From CAXBNB01 sp049115735 (GTDB lineage Bacteria > Bacteroidota > Bacteroidia > Cytophagales > Cyclobacteriaceae), in contig JAGDZP010000026.1 of NCBI GenBank assembly GCA_049115735.1, positions 1 to 64,000 on the forward strand: a stretch of DNA of 64,000 nt, written 5' to 3'. Below, one piece after another: positions 53,486 through 61,859 of the stretch. How positions within the stretch are numbered: position 1 is the first letter of the stretch; each line of letters begins with the position of its first letter. The translations under genes were made by a program, and so were the position numbers. Below the pieces are notes generated by a model. That model saw only the letters and a list, made by a program, of their open reading frames with translations. It made no database searches and was not told where the DNA came from.

Positions 53486-56053
53486 ATGACAATTCGATCC
53501 TTACAAAAGATCATTCCGATTTTTATTTTATTGTTAAGCGTAACATCGGGATTACTTCAGGCCCAGAACAATACCAGAATTTGGGGAACTGTAGAAGATT
53601 CTGAGACTGGCGAACCCTTACCATTCGTCAACATTTCATTTGATGGAACTACACTTGGAACCGTTTCCAGTAGTGAAGGCAAATTTTATCTTGACATGGA
53701 AGGCGCAACACCAAACCTCAAGGCATCCTTCATTGGGTACGAAACGCAAATAATTACGATTAAAGTTGGGCAATCTCAGAAAGTTGCATTCAAACTAAAA
53801 GAAGCAAGCGTTCAGCTGGAGAACGTGACGGTAAAAGGGAAAAAACTCAAATACCGAAACAAAGGCAACCCTGCTGTAGCATTGATGAAAAAGGTGATTG
53901 AGCACCGTGATGAAAACAGAACGGAGAACCTTGATTTTGTTGAATATGATAAATATGAAAAGGTAGAATTCGATTTCAACAACATTACCGAGAAATTCAA
54001 GAACAAGAGAATAATGAAGCCATTTCAGATGGTCTTCGACTATGTTGATACTTCGGAAGTAAACGGAAAAACCTATCTACCTATTTTCATAAGGGAGACA
54101 AGTTCCAAGGTCTACTACAGGAAAGACCCTAGAAAAGAAATAGAATACAGGAAAGGTCAGAAAATGACAGGATTCCATGATTACCTGAATAATCAGGGTA
54201 TATCCATGTTGATAGATAAGATGTATCAGGAGGTTGACATCTATGACAACAACATCAATGTACTAACTCAAAAATTTGTAAGTCCTATCTCAGGACTGGC
54301 ACCAGTTACCTATAAATATTACATTGCCGACACCTTATTTATTGAAGGTGAAAAGCTTTACAAACTGGCTTTTCAACCCAGGAACGAAAACAACCTGGCT
54401 TTTGTAGGAAACCTTTTCATCACCACTGATTCAGCTTATGCAGTAAAGAAGGTATCCATGAGGATATCTAAAAAAATTAACCTGAATTATGTCAACGACC
54501 TATTTATAGATCAGGAGTTTGAAAAAACTGAATATGGTTCGTATATCATCAAAGTGGATAAAATTAGTATTGATTTTGACATACCGGGTAAGATGGATAT
54601 GTACGGCAAACGTACCGTTTCCTTTAAGGATCGGATATTCAATACGCCTCAGCCCGATGAAATCTACGCAGATTTACAAAACGTTATTGAAGAACCCGAC
54701 CTTGACAAAAAGACTGATGAATTCTGGAAAGATGCTCGACACATGGAGTTATCAAAATCTGAGAAAGGCGTGTACAAAATGGTGGAGGAAGTCAAAGAAC
54801 TACCTGCATTTAAACGAATGATGGACATCCTTTTCCTCGTAGCTGTTGGGTATAAAGATTTTGGTCCCTTCTCAGTTGGGCCTGTCAATACATTCTACAG
54901 CTGGAACGATGTTGAAGGTTTTAGGGTACGCCTTGGTGGACAGACTAACAACAAGTTTAGTGAGAAGTTCCAGGTGAAGGCATACGGAGCTTATGCCTGG
55001 AGGGACAAAGAATGGAAGTACTCCACCGAGTTTTTCTATTACAGAAATAAAAATCCTTTGGATGCATTCAAATTTACTTATCAGAATGAAATCCGAAACC
55101 CAGGCGAAGAACTTATGTTCGTTCAGGAGGACAACTTCTTATTATCCTTCAAGCGTGGCGTAAACAATAAGCAGATTTATAATAAGAATTATCAGTTTGA
55201 ATACATGAAACAACTCAAACATGGTATTTCTTATACCGTTGGAGTTAAGAAACTTGATATGACGCCTGGAGGCATTCTTAGTTTCGCTCCTGGTACGCGC
55301 CCAATACAGCATGAGCTGGACTTCACTCCAAAGGCACAGCGGGAAGCTGAGGTACTGAAAACCGCAGAGGTCAATCTCTCCCTGAGAATTGCACCAAACG
55401 AGCAATACTACGAGGGAATACAGTTTAGAGTACCTATTTACAACAAACACCCGATATTTACCATGCGATATGATAAGGGCTTCAAGGGTGTTTTTGATAG
55501 TCCATACTCATACGACAAGGTATCATTGGGTATATTCAAGCGTACTTACGTGCCCCCATTTGGGTATTTTGATACTGAACTGGAGGGTAACAAGATCTGG
55601 GGACAGGTTCCATATGCTTTGCTAAACGTGCCTCGAGCAAACCAAACTTATTCTTATCAAATCAGGTCTTATAACCTTATGAATTTCCTTGAGTTTGTCA
55701 GCGACAGATTTGTGAGCCTACAATATGCCCACTATTTCAATGGGTATTTCTTAAACAAAGTGCCCTTGCTCAAAAAACTAAAGTGGAGATCGGTTGTCAC
55801 TTTCAAAGGATTGATGGGAAGCGTGAGCGATTTGAATAATCCATCGCTTCATCCTGAATTGCCGGGATATCCAATTGACGAAAACGGAAACCCGGTTACT
55901 TCGGCATTAGACCACTATTTGGAAACAAGTATTGGTATTGGAAATATTTTCAAAATTTTCAGGGTTGATCTGGTGAAGAGATGGACCCAATTGGATCAGG
56001 AAGGAATAGCTTCTGGATATAACATCAGGGGTAGATTCAAAATAGAATTCTAA
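53486..56053 (+). CDS. DUF5686 family outer-membrane protein with carboxypeptidase-like N-terminal domain
   Basis: An 855-residue protein. After the signal peptide (cleavage near LLQAQ) comes a carboxypeptidase-regulatory-like beta-sandwich (about 28-115) with VEDSETGEPLPFVNISFDGT and GTVSSSEGKFYLDM. The DUF5686 region follows (AVALMKKVIEHRDENR, FVEYDKYEKVEFDFNN), and the C-terminal half is a likely beta-barrel ending in NIRGRFKIEF with Phe last. It is not a TonB-dependent receptor, as no plug domain is seen. Proteins of this type are abundant in Bacteroidota and of unknown function. The next gene starts 42 bp downstream with its own promoter element. Confidence 0.85.
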   Translation: MTIRSLQKIIPIFILLLSVTSGLLQAQNNTRIWGTVEDSETGEPLPFVNISFDGTTLGTVSSSEGKFYLDMEGATPNLKASFIGYETQIITIKVGQSQKVAFKLKEASVQLENVTVKGKKLKYRNKGNPAVALMKKVIEHRDENRTENLDFVEYDKYEKVEFDFNNITEKFKNKRIMKPFQMVFDYVDTSEVNGKTYLPIFIRETSSKVYYRKDPRKEIEYRKGQKMTGFHDYLNNQGISMLIDKMYQEVDIYDNNINVLTQKFVSPISGLAPVTYKYYIADTLFIEGEKLYKLAFQPRNENNLAFVGNLFITTDSAYAVKKVSMRISKKINLNYVNDLFIDQEFEKTEYGSYIIKVDKISIDFDIPGKMDMYGKRTVSFKDRIFNTPQPDEIYADLQNVIEEPDLDKKTDEFWKDARHMELSKSEKGVYKMVEEVKELPAFKRMMDILFLVAVGYKDFGPFSVGPVNTFYSWNDVEGFRVRLGGQTNNKFSEKFQVKAYGAYAWRDKEWKYSTEFFYYRNKNPLDAFKFTYQNEIRNPGEELMFVQEDNFLLSFKRGVNNKQIYNKNYQFEYMKQLKHGISYTVGVKKLDMTPGGILSFAPGTRPIQHELDFTPKAQREAEVLKTAEVNLSLRIAPNEQYYEGIQFRVPIYNKHPIFTMRYDKGFKGVFDSPYSYDKVSLGIFKRTYVPPFGYFDTELEGNKIWGQVPYALLNVPRANQTYSYQIRSYNLMNFLEFVSDRFVSLQYAHYFNGYFLNKVPLLKKLKWRSVVTFKGLMGSVSDLNNPSLHPELPGYPIDENGNPVTSALDHYLETSIGIGNIFKIFRVDLVKRWTQLDQEGIASGYNIRGRFKIEF

Positions 56054-56068
56054 TTTTGCTAAAAGTAT

Positions 56069-56076
56069 TATTTTTG
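56069..56076 (+). promoter_or_regulatory. Candidate -7 element of the CDP-alcohol phosphatidyltransferase gene
   Basis: TATTTTTG matches TAnnTTTG and ends 19 bp before the ATG at 56096. A second match, TAATTTTG, lies at 56051-56058. I see no clear -33 TTG for either. Confidence 0.4.
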
Positions 56077-56095
56077 CGCAACTACGTCCCACAAA

Positions 56096-56794
56096 ATGCT
56101 TAAAAAATACGGCCAACCACTGGTGTACAAACTGATTAATCCACTGATTAATCTTTTGATAAAACTGAAAGTATCTCCTAATACCATTACGACGATCGGT
56201 CTGATTATCAATGTGGGGGCTGCAGTAGTTTTTATTGTAGGTGCGGAAACGGCTGAAAGAAGCGATTTAAGCTATGTTGGTTGGGCTGGTGCTCTTATAT
56301 TATTTGGTGGCTTGTTTGACATGATAGATGGGCGATTGGCCCGTATTGGAAATATGTCTTCTACTTATGGAGCGCTTTATGATTCAGTACTGGATAGATG
56401 GAGTGAGATTGTCATGTTTTTTGGAGTTGCTTACTTCCTGATTTCTCATGATTACTTCCTGAGTTCAATGTTCGTTTTTTTCGCACTAACGGGTTCAGTA
56501 ATGGTAAGCTATACGAGAGCCAGAGCAGAAGGACTTGGAATAGATTGCAGCGTTGGGGTGATGCAAAGACCAGAGCGTGTAATTATAGTTGGAGTGTCCT
56601 CAACGTTGTGTGGAATAATTTCAGATAAAATTGGAGGAGACTATAAATTTTACTCTGAAACTCTAAATATGGTCGTGTTTGAAACCATATCTATCATGAC
56701 CACCCCGATTTTGATTGTGGCGATATTGGCTAACTATACAGCAATAGAACGGTTGGGTCACAGCAGAAAGGTTTTAAAAGAAAAAGAAGGCTAA
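56096..56794 (+). CDS. CDP-alcohol phosphatidyltransferase (candidate phosphatidylinositol-phosphate synthase)
   Basis: A 232-residue membrane enzyme. The family signature D-x2-DG-x2-AR-x8-G-x3-D-x3-D is complete: Asp75, Asp78-Gly79, Ala82-Arg83, Gly92, Asp96 and Asp100. It transfers a phosphatidyl group from CDP-diacylglycerol to an alcohol. The alcohol is not visible in the sequence, but the locus also encodes inositol-phosphate synthase and an Aur1-like enzyme, so inositol phosphate (giving phosphatidylinositol phosphate) is the best guess. Phosphatidylglycerol-phosphate or other head groups remain possible. The next gene (DUF4833) starts 7 bp downstream. Confidence 0.85.
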   Translation: MLKKYGQPLVYKLINPLINLLIKLKVSPNTITTIGLIINVGAAVVFIVGAETAERSDLSYVGWAGALILFGGLFDMIDGRLARIGNMSSTYGALYDSVLDRWSEIVMFFGVAYFLISHDYFLSSMFVFFALTGSVMVSYTRARAEGLGIDCSVGVMQRPERVIIVGVSSTLCGIISDKIGGDYKFYSETLNMVVFETISIMTTPILIVAILANYTAIERLGHSRKVLKEKEG

Positions 56795-56801
56795 GGAACT
56801 A

Positions 56802-57374
56802 ATGAGAACATTTTTTTTATCTGTTTTTTTTCTGATTGTGATTAAATCAAATGGCCAGTATGCCAATGGTCATCCACCATCAAATGACAAGAATGCCGTT
56901 CATAAAAGGCATACCTACCCTACTCCACCAAGAACCAACAATTCCTTGTTCTACATACAACGCTCAAACAACGCCAGCGCAATTGTATACGATGGTAATA
57001 GGGACCAATATGGAAACCTGGACAAGGAGAACCCGGTACATGTCTACTGGCTAAGCTATAGTCAGGACAGCACCATGAATGAACTCAATTATATACAGCG
57101 TAAGCTTGCTTATGGCGTTCATATATCAGAAACCAGTAAGAAAGACGAATTCGATATTTCACTGGTGTCTTACAAGAGAAAGAAGATTCGCATATTCAAA
57201 AACCAAGAAGGAGAAATGCAGGCCAATATGATGATCAGTGGGGAAATGGCGCGGTTTAGAAATGTATACGTAGAGATTACCAAAAACCTTTTTATTCCCG
57301 AAATTGCTTATGTTGAAGTTTTTGGAGAGGATCTAATTACAGGAAAAGAAGTCTACGAAAAAATCATTCCTTAA
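56802..57374 (+). CDS. DUF4833 family secreted protein
   Basis: A 190-residue protein with a signal peptide (MRTFFLSVFFLIVIKSNGQ). Its body carries LFYIQRSNNASAIVYDGN, DKENPVHVYWLSYSQDS and LNYIQRKLAYGVHI, matching DUF4833. The family is known mainly from Bacteroidota and, as I recall, occurs beside inositol-lipid genes in Bacteroides. Function unknown; it may be a periplasmic lipid-handling protein. It lies 7 bp after the CDP-alcohol phosphatidyltransferase, so the two are almost certainly co-transcribed. Confidence 0.82.
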   Translation: MRTFFLSVFFLIVIKSNGQYANGHPPSNDKNAVHKRHTYPTPPRTNNSLFYIQRSNNASAIVYDGNRDQYGNLDKENPVHVYWLSYSQDSTMNELNYIQRKLAYGVHISETSKKDEFDISLVSYKRKKIRIFKNQEGEMQANMMISGEMARFRNVYVEITKNLFIPEIAYVEVFGEDLITGKEVYEKIIP

Positions 57375-57434
57375 AAATCAATTTTAATTCTGATGAATCT
57401 CAGGCTCATAAAAGCAATGAAGCCCAGAGTTTAT

Positions 57435-57442
57435 TAGTTTTG
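57435..57442 (+). promoter_or_regulatory. Candidate -7 element of the hydroxylase gene
   Basis: TAGTTTTG matches TAnnTTTG and ends 14 bp before the ATG at 57457. No clear -33 TTG at the expected distance. Confidence 0.4.
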
Positions 57443-57456
57443 CAGAAAAATAAATA

Positions 57457-58104
57457 ATGGGAAAACTTTTTGTATCAAACAAGAATGAATCGGCCAGGAT
57501 GTTTAAAAGTGACTACCTGGAATTCTTTTCTAAGGTTCACTTCACCACTCCTTTATATTTTTTCCTTCCTGCAATAGGTTATTTTGTCTATTTGGGACTG
57601 GCTGAAAGAGAATATTCCATTGGTTTATTTTTTGGTTTGGTTTTGGCTGGTTTTGTACTTTGGACGATTTCTGAATACTTGCTCCATAGGTTTCTGTTTC
57701 ACTACCATCCAAAGTCAGAATTGGGAAAAAGATTTTTCTTCATCATTCATGGCGTTCACCATGATTATCCAAATGATGCTAAAAGGTTGGTATTGCCACC
57801 GGCACTAAGCCTGCCACTTGCTACCATGTTTTATTTCATCTTCAAGTACACAATTGGAGACTATTATCTTCCTCCATTTTTTGCTGCCTTCCTATTGGGC
57901 TATTTAGTTTATGACTTGGGGCATTACGCAATGCACCACTTCAAGCTAAAAGGAAAGTTTTGGGGAGCAATTAAAGATCATCACATGCGCCACCATTATG
58001 TTGATCCCGAAAATGGATTTGGTGTTAGCTCTCCGCTTTGGGATGTCATTTTCCGATCAGGATATGAGGACAGCACAGAAGTGAAAGAGCCTTCCAGGGA
58101 CTGA
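57457..58104 (+). CDS. Fatty acid hydroxylase superfamily protein (FA2H/Scs7-like)
   Basis: A 215-residue membrane di-iron enzyme with four helices. The His clusters are complete and spaced as in sphingolipid fatty-acid 2-hydroxylases: HRFLFH (His77, His82), HGVHH (His98, His101, His102), HYAMHH (His156, His160, His161) and HHMRHH (His175, His176, His179, His180). Unlike eukaryotic FA2H it has no cytochrome b5 domain. Its place in the locus suggests that it hydroxylates the acyl chain or base of the ceramide. A carotenoid hydroxylase-type role cannot be excluded. It ends 27 bp before the convergent PAP2 gene. Confidence 0.85.
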   Translation: MGKLFVSNKNESARMFKSDYLEFFSKVHFTTPLYFFLPAIGYFVYLGLAEREYSIGLFFGLVLAGFVLWTISEYLLHRFLFHYHPKSELGKRFFFIIHGVHHDYPNDAKRLVLPPALSLPLATMFYFIFKYTIGDYYLPPFFAAFLLGYLVYDLGHYAMHHFKLKGKFWGAIKDHHMRHHYVDPENGFGVSSPLWDVIFRSGYEDSTEVKEPSRD

Positions 58105-58130
58105 AAAGAAACTTTTTTCGATCAAAGAAT

Positions 58131-59072
58131 TTATACTTTGCCAGCTAGTTGGCGAACAAGTACCCCAATTTTGGTTTTCATCAGGTAGCGTTCAAATATC
58201 CAGATACCAGCAATGGAACACATGGCTCCTAAAATGACATCCAATATATAATGGTGAGAAGTGTACACCGCAGCAAACCAAATACCCAGCACGAAAACTC
58301 CGAAGAATACCACAACTGCCCAGTGAACTTTTTTCTTTATTCCATAAAAGAACACCACAACAGGGTAGGCACTGTGCAGAGAGGGCATAGCAGCAAATAC
58401 ATTAGACCCTTTGGAATACAAATCTTGAAATGTTGTTGAACCAAAAAATTCATCAAACTTGAGTAGACCTGCAACATTCCCAGGAGTATTGAGATACAGC
58501 TCAAAGCCATATAGTTGTACATACCATGGTGGTGCCGCCGGATACGTGTAGTAAATAATCCAACCTAGTACATTCACAGTAAAGAATGCCGCTGAAAACT
58601 GCACGAAGATCAACTTATCGGTGAACCATAAATATAGACCGAAGATCAAAGGAATAGGCATCCAGTTGATATAAAATGAACCTGAAAGCACATCCAGGAA
58701 TGTTGTACTATTGGCAAGAAAGTACTCATTTGGAGTTAATATCCCATTAGGAGTATTTATGCCAAAAAGATATTTTTCCAAATTATAGGGCTGCTCAATG
58801 TGTACGTTAGCAAACCAATAGTTCGGATATCCCTTCATTGAGTCGAAAATGATACCGTATACAAAGAATATTGAAAAACCGAGAACTAACCTTCTTGTGG
58901 CCGGATGAGCAAAGTAGCATACTAGGCAAAAAAGCAGGAAATATCCATGATCCGGCCTGTACCCAGAAAGAAAAAATTCAACCAGCAAATAGAGGATTGA
59001 GGCTATAGTTGCTCTAAGCAACGACTTCTTATCAAACCTTTGAAAATCACCGCTTAATTGTCCATTTTCCAT
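58131..59072 (-). CDS. PAP2 superfamily protein, Aur1-like (candidate inositol-phosphorylceramide synthase)
   Basis: A 313-residue inner-membrane protein with about eight helices. Motif 2 is AMPSLHSAYP (228-237, His233) and motif 3 is TSHHYILDVILG (His273/His274, Asp278), the arrangement found in Aur1-type enzymes that move phosphoinositol to ceramide. The classical PAP2 first motif (KxxxxxxRP) is not evident, as in Aur1. Inferred reaction: phosphatidylinositol plus (dihydro)ceramide to inositol-phosphorylceramide. I chose the ATG at 59072; upstream codons in frame lie in the promoter. It is divergent from the acyltransferase gene and has its own promoter at 59090-59118. Confidence 0.82.
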   Translation of the reverse strand: MENGQLSGDFQRFDKKSLLRATIASILYLLVEFFLSGYRPDHGYFLLFCLVCYFAHPATRRLVLGFSIFFVYGIIFDSMKGYPNYWFANVHIEQPYNLEKYLFGINTPNGILTPNEYFLANSTTFLDVLSGSFYINWMPIPLIFGLYLWFTDKLIFVQFSAAFFTVNVLGWIIYYTYPAAPPWYVQLYGFELYLNTPGNVAGLLKFDEFFGSTTFQDLYSKGSNVFAAMPSLHSAYPVVVFFYGIKKKVHWAVVVFFGVFVLGIWFAAVYTSHHYILDVILGAMCSIAGIWIFERYLMKTKIGVLVRQLAGKV

Positions 59073-59089
59073 ACACACATTTAAGTGCG

Positions 59090-59118
59090 CAAAATTATAA
59101 AACGGCTTCAATTACCAA
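59090..59118 (-). promoter_or_regulatory. Promoter of the PAP2 gene
   Basis: The minus strand reads TTG at 59118-59116, 18 bp, then TAATTTTG at 59097-59090; the ATG at 59072 follows 17 bp later. It fits the Bacteroidota consensus with a spacer one base short. Confidence 0.5.
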
Positions 59119-59246
59119 TGAATTATCACCTTTTTATTGTAGGGAAATAATAGAAATTTGAAGATATAAATATGAATAAACAAGGGCTTAACATATCTTT
59201 GTTAGGCTCACTATGGAGCCACAAACTCAAATTACAAAAAGGCTTA

Positions 59247-60368
59247 ATGATCGACATTCGAAAGGTAGTGGGTAAAAAAGAACTCAAAGTATTTATCGAT
59301 TTCCCTCACGATTTGTATCAGGACGACCCTAACTATGTTCCTGAATTGTACCTTGCTCAAAAGGACCTATTAAACAAGCAGAAGCATCCCTTCTTTGATC
59401 ACTCTGAAGCTGATTTCTTTCTTGCATATAAAGACGGTCAGATAGTAGGCAGAATTGCGGCTATCAAGAACAACAATTACATCAACTATACAGAAGATCA
59501 ATCCGGTTTTTTTGGTTTTTTTGATGTGATCAATGATTACCACGTTGCGGAAGCCTTACTCAATAAGGCGATCGATTGGATACAGTCCAATGGATTGACC
59601 AGCGTCATAGGCCCTACAAACTATTCTACAAACGAGACTTGTGGTGTATTGATTGAAGGCTATGAAAGCCCTCCGACGGTCATGATGCCCTACAACAAAC
59701 CATATTATTCAGAGTTTTATGAAAAATTCGGGTTCAAAACTGAAATGAACCTATTGTCTTATAAAATCAACACGGCAGATGTGCCTGAAAAACTCCTGCG
59801 CTTATCAGGAAAAATCCTCGAAAGACTGAACATCAAGGGAATCACAATCAGGAAAATCAATCTTAAAAAATTCAAGCAGGAGATTGACGATATTTTTGAT
59901 GTCTATAACTCGGCATGGGAGAAAAACTGGGGTTTTGTTCCTATGACCAGAGAGGAGTTTAGACATGCGGCTAAAGATATGAAATCAGTGGTTGATCCCG
60001 ATTTTGTATTAATTGCTGAGCATGAAGGTAAATTCATAGGATTTACTCTTACTATACCCGACATGAACATACCACTCAAGCAGCTTCGTAGGGGCCGCCT
60101 ACTTCCATTCGGGCTATTTAAATTGATTTACTATAAGAATAAAATAGATAGGGTCAGGATCGTGACACTTGGAGTAATTGAGAAATTTAGAAACCTGGGA
60201 ATTGATGCCTATTTCTACATGAAAGCTTTTGAAGAAGCTAAAAACAAGAACATGGAATTTGGCGAAGCTTCCTGGATATTAGAGGAAAATCCAGCAATGA
60301 ACAAGGCCTTAGTGAATATTAATGGCAAGGTGTACAAACGACATAGGTTGTATAAAAAGGCTATATAG
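59247..60368 (+). CDS. GNAT-fold acyltransferase (candidate bacterial ceramide synthase)
   Basis: A protein of about 373 residues. It opens with IRKVVGKKELKVFIDFPHDLY and DPNYVPELYLAQKDLL, has GPTNYSTNETCGVLIEGYESPP in the middle, and ends with the second GNAT-like half carrying VTLGVIEKFRNLGIDAYFY. This large GNAT type resembles the acyl-CoA-dependent ceramide synthase described in Caulobacter (bCerS), and the gene lies directly upstream of serine palmitoyltransferase. It would attach a fatty acyl group to the sphingoid base. I prefer the ATG at 59247, where the conserved domain starts; an ATG at 59172 adds 25 residues of no recognisable domain. Confidence 0.75.
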   Translation: MIDIRKVVGKKELKVFIDFPHDLYQDDPNYVPELYLAQKDLLNKQKHPFFDHSEADFFLAYKDGQIVGRIAAIKNNNYINYTEDQSGFFGFFDVINDYHVAEALLNKAIDWIQSNGLTSVIGPTNYSTNETCGVLIEGYESPPTVMMPYNKPYYSEFYEKFGFKTEMNLLSYKINTADVPEKLLRLSGKILERLNIKGITIRKINLKKFKQEIDDIFDVYNSAWEKNWGFVPMTREEFRHAAKDMKSVVDPDFVLIAEHEGKFIGFTLTIPDMNIPLKQLRRGRLLPFGLFKLIYYKNKIDRVRIVTLGVIEKFRNLGIDAYFYMKAFEEAKNKNMEFGEASWILEENPAMNKALVNINGKVYKRHRLYKKAI

Positions 60369-60442
60369 TAGTCTGAGTATTGGTCATCACCCATTATAGG
60401 GAGAGGATCGTTTTTTATTGTGAATTTTATAAAAGAAAGCAT

Positions 60443-60450
60443 TAAATTTG
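60443..60450 (+). promoter_or_regulatory. Candidate -7 element of the spt gene
   Basis: TAAATTTG matches TAnnTTTG; a TTG at 60418-60420 lies 22 bp upstream, longer than the usual spacing. The ATG at 60532 follows 81 bp downstream. Confidence 0.35.
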
Positions 60451-60531
60451 CTACTTTTCAATGCATAGTAGGATTAAATTCCTATTTTCACTGATTACTT
60501 GGCCTTCTTTTAGATATAAAAAAAATCTTTA

Positions 60532-61770
60532 ATGAGTGTTTTAAAAGAGAGACTTTCAAAATTTACCCTGGCGACAGAAGTTAGGAAGCGTGGACTCTAT
60601 CCTTACTTTAGAGAGATAGGATCGAATCAGGACACAGAGGTAACCATAGATGGCAGACAGATCTTAATGTTTGGTTCTAATAGCTATCTGGGATTGACTA
60701 ATCACCCAAAAGTAAAAGAGGCAGCACAAATAGCTATCGACAAATACGGCACTGGCTGTGCAGGATCAAGGTTCCTAAATGGTACTTTGGACTTGCACGT
60801 GCAGTTAGAAGAAAACCTGGCAGAATTCTTCGGCAAAGAAGCAGCTTTGGTTTTCAGTACTGGCTTTCAAGCTAACCTTGGAGTAATTTCTTGCCTATCT
60901 GGCAGAAACGATTACATACTTATAGATGAATTGGATCATGCATCAATTATTGATGGCAGCAGACTTTCATTCTCCAAAGTGATCAAATTTAAACACAACG
61001 ATATGAACTCCCTAGAAAGACAGTTGATGTCACTTCCAGAGGATTCTATAAAACTCATCGTTGTGGATGGTATATTCAGCATGGAAGGTGACATAGTCAA
61101 CCTGCCAGACATGGTGAAAATTGCCAAGAAATATGGCGCCACAACTATTGTAGACGATGCGCACGCTGTAGGTGTGATTGGCGAAAAAGGATCTGGTACT
61201 GCATCTCACTTTGACTTAACAGACGATGTAGATTTTATCGTCGGTACATTTAGCAAGTCTTTGGCGTCATTAGGAGGCTTTGTTGTCGGTGACAAGCAGG
61301 CTATCGAATACATGAAGCACAATGCACGTTCATTGATGTTTAGTGCCAGTATACCGCCAGCATCAGCTGCGAGTGCACTGGCTGCATTAGACATCATAAA
61401 AACGCAACCTGAAATAATCGACAAACTTTGGGACAATACAAACTACGCTATGAAAAGCCTGATGGATTTAGGTTTTGATATCGGCGAAGCAGAATCCCCA
61501 ATTATTCCGATATATATAAGAGATGACGAAAAGACCTTTTTGATTACCAAATTATTGTATGATGAAGGGGTATTCGTAAATCCGGTGATATCACCGGCCG
61601 TTAAGAGTGATTCTTCTTTATTGAGGTTCTCGTTGATGGCAACCCATTCTCGCGAGCAAATTGACTATGCTTTCGACAAGTTGGAAAAGGCCAGGAAAAT
61701 AGCCGGAATAGAAAAATACAAAAATGGGCACTCCGTGAAGCATGCGGATCTGGTTCATAACAAAATTTGA
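60532..61770 (+). CDS. spt: Serine palmitoyltransferase (alpha-oxoamine synthase family)
   Basis: A 412-residue PLP enzyme that condenses L-serine with a long-chain acyl-CoA or acyl-ACP to a 3-ketosphinganine, the first step of sphingolipid synthesis. The family core is present: MFGSNSYLGLTNHPKVKEAA, GTGCAGSRFLNGTLDLH, LIDELDHASIIDGSRLS, DDAHAVGVIGEKGSGT and the PLP lysine Lys242 in GTFSKSLASLGGF. Related enzymes (KBL, BioF) share this fold; the neighbouring sphingolipid-type genes and the close match to bacterial SPT (GSRFLNGTLDLH) favour SPT. It is followed after 89 bp, across a hairpin, by the reductase gene. Confidence 0.9.
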   Translation: MSVLKERLSKFTLATEVRKRGLYPYFREIGSNQDTEVTIDGRQILMFGSNSYLGLTNHPKVKEAAQIAIDKYGTGCAGSRFLNGTLDLHVQLEENLAEFFGKEAALVFSTGFQANLGVISCLSGRNDYILIDELDHASIIDGSRLSFSKVIKFKHNDMNSLERQLMSLPEDSIKLIVVDGIFSMEGDIVNLPDMVKIAKKYGATTIVDDAHAVGVIGEKGSGTASHFDLTDDVDFIVGTFSKSLASLGGFVVGDKQAIEYMKHNARSLMFSASIPPASAASALAALDIIKTQPEIIDKLWDNTNYAMKSLMDLGFDIGEAESPIIPIYIRDDEKTFLITKLLYDEGVFVNPVISPAVKSDSSLLRFSLMATHSREQIDYAFDKLEKARKIAGIEKYKNGHSVKHADLVHNKI

Positions 61771-61795
61771 TCTTACAATACATATTATAATATTT

Positions 61796-61818
61796 CAAAG
61801 CCTGAGTTTCAGGCTTTG
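61796..61818 (+). terminator. Hairpin after spt (weak terminator or processing signal)
   Basis: CAAAGCCTGA / TCAGGCTTTG form a perfect 10-bp stem with a 3-base loop, followed only by TTGTTG instead of a T-run. It may reduce read-through from spt into the reductase gene, 41 bp downstream. Confidence 0.5.
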
Positions 61819-61859
61819 TTGTTGAATAGCCCTAACCTTTTTCTTCCCACAAACCAGCA

